A DNA stretch of 64,000 bases from assembly GCF_032854445.1 (NCBI RefSeq), contig NC_088300.1, forward strand, positions 35,447,608-35,511,607, written 5' to 3'. The notes under the pieces were generated by a model. That model saw only the letters and a program-made list of their open reading frames with translations. It was not told the DNA's origin and searched no databases. Position numbers and translations under genes: made by a program. Below, in pieces: positions 51,801 through 60,800 of this stretch (the stretch's first letter is position 1; every line of letters starts with the position of its first letter). The stretch comes from Liolophura sinensis (Eukaryota > Mollusca > Polyplacophora > Chitonida > Chitonidae).

Positions 51801-54800
51801 AAATGGCTAATATTAAAGTAACAGTAAATCCATGACAAGGAGCTCAGAGCAAATCCATGCCCCTTTGTTTTCACAATACACCCCAGTGAGTCAGTGATGA
51901 CGAGTGATGGCAGAAAAATTGAGACGAAAATAGCTTTGAACTCCGGTTTTGTTGGGGAGACAGTGTTGGAAGTAAGTTTTTATGTGTTTGTATGTTTTTG
52001 TTTGCATGCCTGCATGTTCTGTGTTTATTCAGTCTCTAAGCTGTGGCTCAGGAGCAAGGTGTGTTGTTGAAAACCACTGCCCTCCCATTGGAGAGTGTAT
52101 TGCCATTCCACGTTGTGTATCGTGTGAGTATTTCCTATCAAAGCTGTATTCTCAAAATCTCCATGTGATAGGAACAGAAACTTTAATGTCCAGCATGTTC
52201 TCATTGCATTTAATAAGCATGGTTGAAGTTAGTGTACCCAGATAAGTGTGCGGTCAACCGGGTCAGGGTCAAAAGTGTTAAGGGAATGCCCTCGATTAAT
52301 AAGTATGGGGATTATCGGCTTTTTGTGAGTTTGTGCATCGGAAGTATGTATGTATTTTTTTTCTTAAGACGGATGAATAGAGAATCCTCCATCCATTTAG
52401 GGAAGGATTAATATTTTTAACAAATAGCATTGGGAAAACAGATGTGGTAATCCGAATAGTTTCATGTTTTCAAGATGATGTCGTGTCTGATTGTTACCTT
52501 CTTATTGTAGGCGATTGAGTGTGTATGAATATTCATGGTTTGTTTCAATCCCCTAGATGTTACTGTACTCTCATTTAGACGACAGTCTCTTCACCAGTCA
52601 GAGGCCATCCCTGTTTGAATCCAGTTTTTGCCAGTCAGGATTTTTCTCTGTTTTTTTCTGTTAACACAGATGTGAAAGATATGAAAAAATGACGGAGGTT
52701 TCTGCCATTGTCTTCTTTGTTCCCCCCATTGTTGCCTTGGTTTCCTCCGTTGTCTTCTTGGTTTCCTTCAGCAGTACTTCTGACAACATTTTTATTGGTG
52801 ATGGGGTGATTTTCTTCAGGATGGCTTAATTTATAAAATGAATACTTTTTTTATCCTTAATTTTTATCCTTAAATAATACATGTATATAAATGAAACATA
52901 AATTAGTATTGTTATTCTTGTTTGCCAGCTCTGATTTGCCAGCCGCCTAACATCACAAGGATTGTGTTAGAGACAGCAGAGGGCACCTACAGGTGTGGTG
53001 TGAACTGTGTGAGTGATCAAGAGTGTTCTGAGGGGGAAGTTTGCTGTTCTACAGGACCCTGTCAGAGCTCCTGCCAGCCTGGACAGCAAGGTACGTAACC
53101 AACTAACTTAATTCTGCATAGTGTCTGACCACAGATAATGCACATTTTTTTCCTGATTAATTTCCTGATCATAGATTTAGCCAGAATTTGAATACTTTTT
53201 CCTTCTAATTGGATATAATGTAATCTTTTATGGTTCATACAAAATATTTGTCGTTAACCAATCACTTGCTACTCTGAGAAAGATGTGAAATTTTCACCAC
53301 TTATTTTTATGACCTTCCACATACATGTTTACATATGACATGTAACCTAACCTCCCTGATATGTCAAGAAAACTCCCATAGCAATATAACAGAAATGATG
53401 GTAAAAAGTAACTCAAATGACAAGGAAACAACCAACCAATCATTTTGTTTACGATGTTGTCCAGGACTGTCTTCCTGTCAAGTCCAGCGTCAGATCCAGC
53501 GTAGCCTTTACGAGGGCATGGCTAACCTCTCCACTGTCACCCACCTCAAATACAGGCAGTACCTGGACGGACTAAAGCAGGTACCTGACAGCAGAGCCCT
53601 CTTCAGGTTTGATCCCATTGTCCAAGACCTACTGATGGACCAGCCTATAGGCGAGGTCGTTAAGAAAGCTTATGAACTCGACACAGCTCCCATCGACTAC
53701 CAGTGCAACGCAGATGGCGACTTTGAACCCAGACAGTGCAGGTTGTATATCAATGGCACTAAGAAGGCATGTTTCTGTGTTGATGTTGTTGCTGGTGTAC
53801 GGAGAGGGGAAGAAGTGATGTGGCCGGGAGAAGTGACATGTACACAAGGTGAGGTGATCACGCTTTTAAAAGCCCTTGGTGTATATAATTGGAAGACATA
53901 GCTAAATATACAAATTCCCACACTACAGTAAAAATGGCACCTTATGTGACACATTGTATGACAAATACCTAATGACTCTCTGTTGTCATATGAATGGAAA
54001 TCTGTTAAGTTCGACATAAAACCACAAACATATATACCTACATTCTTTCTCAGATCACAGGTCACATTTGACTTGCTGCAAACTATTTTAACCAAATGTA
54101 GTAAATCTTCTTGCACAGCAAAACTTTTACCACGTGCCACTCCTTTTAAACACTGCTCTTAAATTATCATTGAGAACAGCATAAAATACCAATCAAATAA
54201 TCAGTAAGTATTTTACATGGTGGCTTAATCGATCTTTACAGAGAAGCTAGGAAGGTGTCAAGTGGTTGAATTAGATCTAGAGGCAGTCTGTACAGGTGCC
54301 AGCTGTACAGAAGACCGGGACTGTGATGCTGAACTTAAGTGCTGTCAGGATGAGTGTGGCCAGAACACCTGCCAAAAACCTGCAGGTAACATTAGCTACA
54401 CGTAACTGGTGTGGTTAGACATTTTGTTCAGAAAATTAGCAACAAACTTAACTTTTAACCTAATGTTAGTGGGAGAATGAAGTTTTGCTGTAAAAAAATA
54501 AAAAAAAGAACAAAAGAAGAACAGCCTGCAGTTTCATGGTCTGTGCAAATGGTTTTCAGCTAGTGCTTCATTTCAGAGCAGTCGCTAAGCGACACAGTAC
54601 TATTGGCCTATTAAGATACAGTTTGGGAAATCATGTACAGTTAACCAGACAGCTAAATATCATGAAATTGTGTAGTAACCCTTCATGTTTAGATTAAATA
54701 ATTTCTCAGAAAGTGTACATGTGAGGCTACAGTTCGCTGCCAGTCATATTGAAATGAAGTAACTTCAAAATCTTAAATCAAGCGACTAGACCAAACAGCT

Positions 54801-57800
54801 AAATCAGAGTCCGAATCACCAGCCCAAAATACACTGGAATACATCAAAGTCATATGACCATTCAAAACTTTTTTTGACATCATATATTTGACCGGTGTCA
54901 AGCTTCAAAAGTTTTTATCAACTTTGTTGAACTAGTATCACTTTATATGCATATAAGATTTCAGAAAGATTTGTTTTTGAGAAAATGTGTAAAGGTTTTT
55001 TGTATTGCCAAAAAATAATCGACCTAGAAGAGCAATCTTCAAAACCCTTAAAGATAATATGGAGGAGAATTTTGCTGCCAATTATCAAACAGGTGCAATA
55101 TGTAGTGTCTAGAAAAACAACAGAAAACACTGTCCAAAAAAATAATGTTAATATTACAAGTAAGAATAAAAGTACATTTACTAGGTTAAGAAATATTGCA
55201 TAAATACACTATTTTACTATTGACCATGTACATGTAAGGAAGAAACCTTGAGTAAGCCCAGAGCCAGGAATAGTCTTTCCAATTTCGTGCTTTGTGCTTA
55301 TCAGAGGGGTATTGGGCAAGACCATATATGATGACTGGGTGGGGTGCGATTTCTGGTGTCTTGGGCCTGGCATTTTGGTGAGGCAGCACTGTAAATGTGT
55401 TGCATAGAGATGGTGTGCTATGAGGAGACGGATCAGTGTGATATGACAGAATTATTGTTGAATGTGACTTTCAACTCTACTTCATAGAAAAGTGTAACCA
55501 TTCTGTGTTTTTGTTGTCACTAGATCCATGTAGCGGGGTAGTTTGTCAAAACTTTGGCTCCTGCTTCCCCAAACGTGATGCTCCTCAAGAATTCTACTGC
55601 TCCTGCCCAGATAGATTTTCTGGTAACTTTTGTGAAATACGTAAGTCAACCTTTCATTTTCTTGGTGAGGAAAAGTTTTGTCTGTGTTAGACCAATACAC
55701 AGTGGATATATATATATCTCAAATCTTGTGTTCCAACCCTGCTTGTACCAGTTTCATTGTGGTTTTGTGTCCATGATGAAAGATCACGGCGCTGTGGATA
55801 CATATATATCTCTCAAATATTGTGTTCCAACCCTGCTTATACCAGTTTCATTGTGGTTTTGTGTCTATAAAAGATCACGGCACTGTGGATACATGTATAT
55901 GTCTCAGACCTTGTGTTTAAACCCTGCTTGTACCAGTTTCATTGTGGTTTTGTGTCTATAAAAGATCACGGCACTGTGGATACATGTATATGTCTCAGAC
56001 CTTGTGTTTAAACCCTGCTTGTACCAGTTTCATTGTGGTTTTGTGTCTATAAAAGATCACGGTGCTGTGGATACATATATATCTCTCAAATATTGTGTTC
56101 CAACCCTGCTTGTACCAGTTTCATTGTGGTTTTGTGTCTATAAAAGATCACGGCACTGTGGATACATGTGTACATCTGTCAGTCCTGTGTTCAAAAACTA
56201 AAAGAAAAGATGAGTTGGTTTCACATGTGCTCTGTAAAGTTTCCTCAAAACATCTGCCTGTAACTTTTGTATTCTGCATTGGGCACTTAATTGGGCACTT
56301 AATTGTGAAGCTAACATCCACTTGACACTGATTTCAAAGAGTCTTCTTGTATGAATATGGATGAAATATTGCCGATGTGGCATGAAACCATAATCATTCA
56401 TTCATTCATTCATTCATTCTTCTTGTATGACATCACTTAAAATGCACACAGAAGGTCTGCCAGCAACTTGTGGGTTTCCCCCTGGGCTCTGCCTGGTTTC
56501 CTCCCACCATAATGCTGGCCGCCGTCTTATAAGTGAAATATTCTTGAGTACGGCATAAAACACTAATCAAATAAATAAATAAAATGCACACATATGTGAA
56601 TTGAATATTTAGTTTACCAGTTCCAGACAAACGCTGATGAATTGATACACAACATGCAGTGGCTTGTATGAACTTGTTATACGGTCCACTCAGGTCAGAC
56701 GTTTGAATCAGACCAGCTCTTTCGCAGTCTTAATTTGTCAATATTGATGGGTTCATTAGGTTGAGTACGGTGAAGATATGAACTGGTTATATACATTGTG
56801 CATTGTAGCTGAACCGTCTCCCTGTGACACTGACCCGTGCTTAAATAGGGGTATGTGTGATGTTGAGGATGGGCTGGTGTCCTGTATCTGTGAATTCCCG
56901 TACCGGGGTCAGTTCTGTGAGGGTTCCTTTACCTCCAGTGATCCATGTGACGCTGTGGTGAGTTGTAAATTTTCTCTATTTATCTTCCATTTTGTTTCTC
57001 TTTTGATTCTTTAGCAGGCTTATATTGTTAAAGGCCATCGGCTTGTTTTAGTTGATTGAATCAAGCTTGGCATCATTTCATCGGCAGCTTTACCTACCCT
57101 GAGCACCCTTGTTTCCCCCAAAAAACCTTGGTGCTGTCATATGAGTGAAAACATTCTTGAATGTAGCATTGAACGACAATGAAATAAATGAATAATTTTA
57201 CAAAGCTGAGGAGTCTTTTGAAGTGGAAGGTAGAAAAGTTATGCTTTTTTTTATTTCATATGTGCAGTCAGATGTAATATTTTATCATTTAGGTCAAAAG
57301 TTGCATATTGCAGCTGTCACATGAGTAAGGCACTGCAATGTAAACCCCAGTCTAACAAATAAGTAGGCAATGAATGTGAATTTTTGTACTTACCTGTTTT
57401 GTTAGTTTACTGATTACTTTTCACCTTCCTGTATTTTTCAGTATCTCTATATATACAGACAGGGCTCTGTGTATTTTTATATGTTGTATTCTTTGGTTTT
57501 ATTTGGGTTATCCAACAGAAAAGTTCAGACCAAGTTTTGTCAGTACCCATCTGTTCATCCGCCTGTCTGTATACCTGAAAACTTGTATAATTATAAAATA
57601 GCATATGGTACAGAATACTGCTTTAGTGGAAATCACATTTAGTTCACTTGTTTTGGATTGAATGTTTTCCAGTGCTGAACATTCAGATGCTTTAAAAGAA
57701 CTGATGTGAATTAATTGCTGGTGTTGTTTTGTTATACGCTGCCAGGGCTGTACTGCTGATGAGATGTGTCTCGTTAGAGAACAACAGGCTACCTGTTACA

Positions 57801-60800
57801 GTAAGTACATGTGCCCTGTCATCACTAGCTTAACAACACTCCTAAAAATACACGTACATTTTAATTAGTTTCCTTCTGGTACCCGGGGTTGGGGTAGGGG
57901 TGGGAAGACTATATGTTTGCACCTCACCTGTCAGCCGGCCAGTCTGTCAGTTTTCTGAAGTTTTTTGCGGAACATTTTATTGTATTGAAGAGAAACTTTG
58001 GACAAGGTATCACCATAACAAGTTACAAATCCAGTTTGAGTTTTGAACTCCTAACCTCCCATCTCTGTCCCTCTGTCAGGCATTGATCTGTAATTCCTTA
58101 AAATATTGTTGGATATTGATAAAATTTTATGTACACATTCACTTTTTTGTCCAACGTATTAAGATCGAAAGTTTTGCATGTATTTTAGTAAATTTTATCT
58201 GCAGCATTTACTCTTTGTTAGGATGTGTCTGGAATAATGCTTTAATGCAGCTACATGTTTTATTTTTCCCCCCTCAGGTAAAGCAGAATTGGCACAGTTC
58301 TCGTGCAATGCTAGTACCTCTGCTGTGTACTGTAGTGTGAATGCTGAGTGTTACCTGGATGACTACCGTCACCACCGCTGTGTCTGTAAACCAGGTTTTT
58401 CAGGCGTTAATTGTGAAATAGCAGGTCAGTTTAGCAATAATATCATAGGATTTCCCACAAAAATCACCCTGCTGTACAAATTTGGTAGAAAATCTTGTGA
58501 AATTTCCCTAACAGTAATTCATATGATTGTGTACTTCATTTGATATTTCACCAACTAATCAAATTTCTGTAGCACACTGCATTTAGGAAGGCGATAGATA
58601 TGTGAAAAATTTGGTGAAATTTTATTTGCTATAAGTATCATTTACTGTGGTCTATTTTCCACAGCATTCTAAATTAGATTTGTTCATGGTGACAGTAGAT
58701 AAGCTTTTTTTTTTTTGGAGTAAGTTGATACGACCCCATAGTATATGGGGTCATAATGGGAGATTTGCTTCGATAATACCCTATTTCTTCTGAAATTTGG
58801 GACACTTGCCCTGCTTATTTTAGCCAATTTATATGTAATTCTAGCAGGAATGAGTCTGTTGAGGAACCTTTTTTCCCACATGGTTAGACCATCTAGTGAA
58901 CAGCATACCTTTATCTTTACTTGTCTAAAAGGCTGGTAAAGAAATGAAACATTCAACACTTCTAATGTCTGTCCCAAATTTTAGAAGTATTAGGGTAGTC
59001 AAGTCTTTTCAAATGTTCCTTATGTGTGTAAAATTTGATCTCTGTGCTTTGATTCTGAAAAGGATTTTTGTATTTTCTTCCTTTGTAGAAAAAAAAGATG
59101 GACGTTGTACCCCAGTTAACACAACGGCAGTGATATTGAGTGATGTGAATGATGACGCATGTCCACCTACATGTATGTTTGATGCGGATTGCTCAGGGCA
59201 GGCAAAATGCTGTGGCTATAGCCAAAGGTGTGGAAAAACATGCTCCCAGCCACTGACCGGTGAGTTCAAACTGATCCAGTGCCCAGTGTGAATAGCCATT
59301 AATTAAAATTGTCAGAGCTCTTGGACAGAAAGCTCTTGGACGGTGGAAACCGGGCAGAGCCCGGGGGAAATCCACGACCATCCGCAGGTTGCTGACAGAC
59401 CTTCCCACATACGGCCGGAGAGGAAGCCAGCATAAGCTGGTCTTGAACTCACAGCGACCACATTGGTGAAAGGCTTCTGGGTCACTATGCTGCGCTAGCG
59501 TGCTAACCGACTGAGCCACGGAGGGTCTTGCCAAATATTTTATGGAATGGGTTCCATCATGATTAGAGTTTGGATTAAAATTCCTAGGAACAGAGGAAAT
59601 GACAAATTAGGGTTAGAGAGTGAAAACATTATTACAGATTATGTGTTTTTATAGGAAATATTTAGGGATTGTGATATTATAAAAGTAGTATAGTGCAAAG
59701 TAGAAATGCATACATGAGAAATATGCCAGAAACAAATGGACGGCCGTGGGTTTCCCTAGGGCTTGATCTGCCCTTTTTCGTCTCACCATAATTCTGGCTA
59801 CCACCTTATGAGTTTGAGGACGGCGTAATACACAAATCAAATAAATAGTAAGTTTAAAAATAATGTGATGCGTGCGTGTGTATTTAGTTCATGTATGAAT
59901 GAGTGCCAGTTGTAAATGTTCGCGTATGTGAGTGGAGTTATTACATCACCTGTTTCTCAAAGCAGTTATTATCACTTCATTACATGCATGTGTGCTATTG
60001 AACTTTGGTTTTTGTTACATGTATCTACTGTGCATATATGCAAATACATGTGCTGTACATGAATTGAAGTTCCAAACTATGTCATGTTTCTTTCATCCTC
60101 AGATATTACAGTGTGTAACATACGAAGATTGGAAGCTGCACAAACCAATATGACTCTGACCCTTCTTAGAAGCCTTCAGACCGTCACTGTGTCAGAATTC
60201 TTTGGTAAAGTCTCCACTGACATTGTTGAAATGGTCAAGGGTTATTACCTTAAGTCTGGAAAAACAGAGAGTGAGTTGCAGACCATCCTTCATCTGGTAG
60301 GGGATAGGAGCATGGCTCAGTTTATGTCTTCTGCAGCCATAGACGGCCCAGTAATACCACCCAACTGTACGGGAGATGGGCGATTCTTCCCTGCCCAGTG
60401 TCGTGGGGACAACTGCACTTGTGTGAATGTTCTGACCGGCGATCCTTGGGGACCCTCAGCACCGCTCTCTGTTATTAACTGTGCAGGTAAAACTCCCGGG
60501 ACATTTCCATCTTTCTGTTGAACTTTTGTCGTGATTGATCCTATTGGTTTGTAACAACTCCCATTTCTGTCAGTTATGTCTTGGCCACGATTAATATGGC
60601 TGCAGTATTGCCCAATTGGCCATAATCATTCATTCGATTTTCGAATTTGTCATAATGGCATAGTCTTTTGTTGAAGATGTGTTCATCATTGCATTGATCA
60701 TAATGTTAACTCTTCCCATGTCCCTTAGCTGGATATACAGCTGCATACGTCTATCTCTTCCGTCCATTCATCTGTTTGCTGTGTCAATCAAGTATCAATC

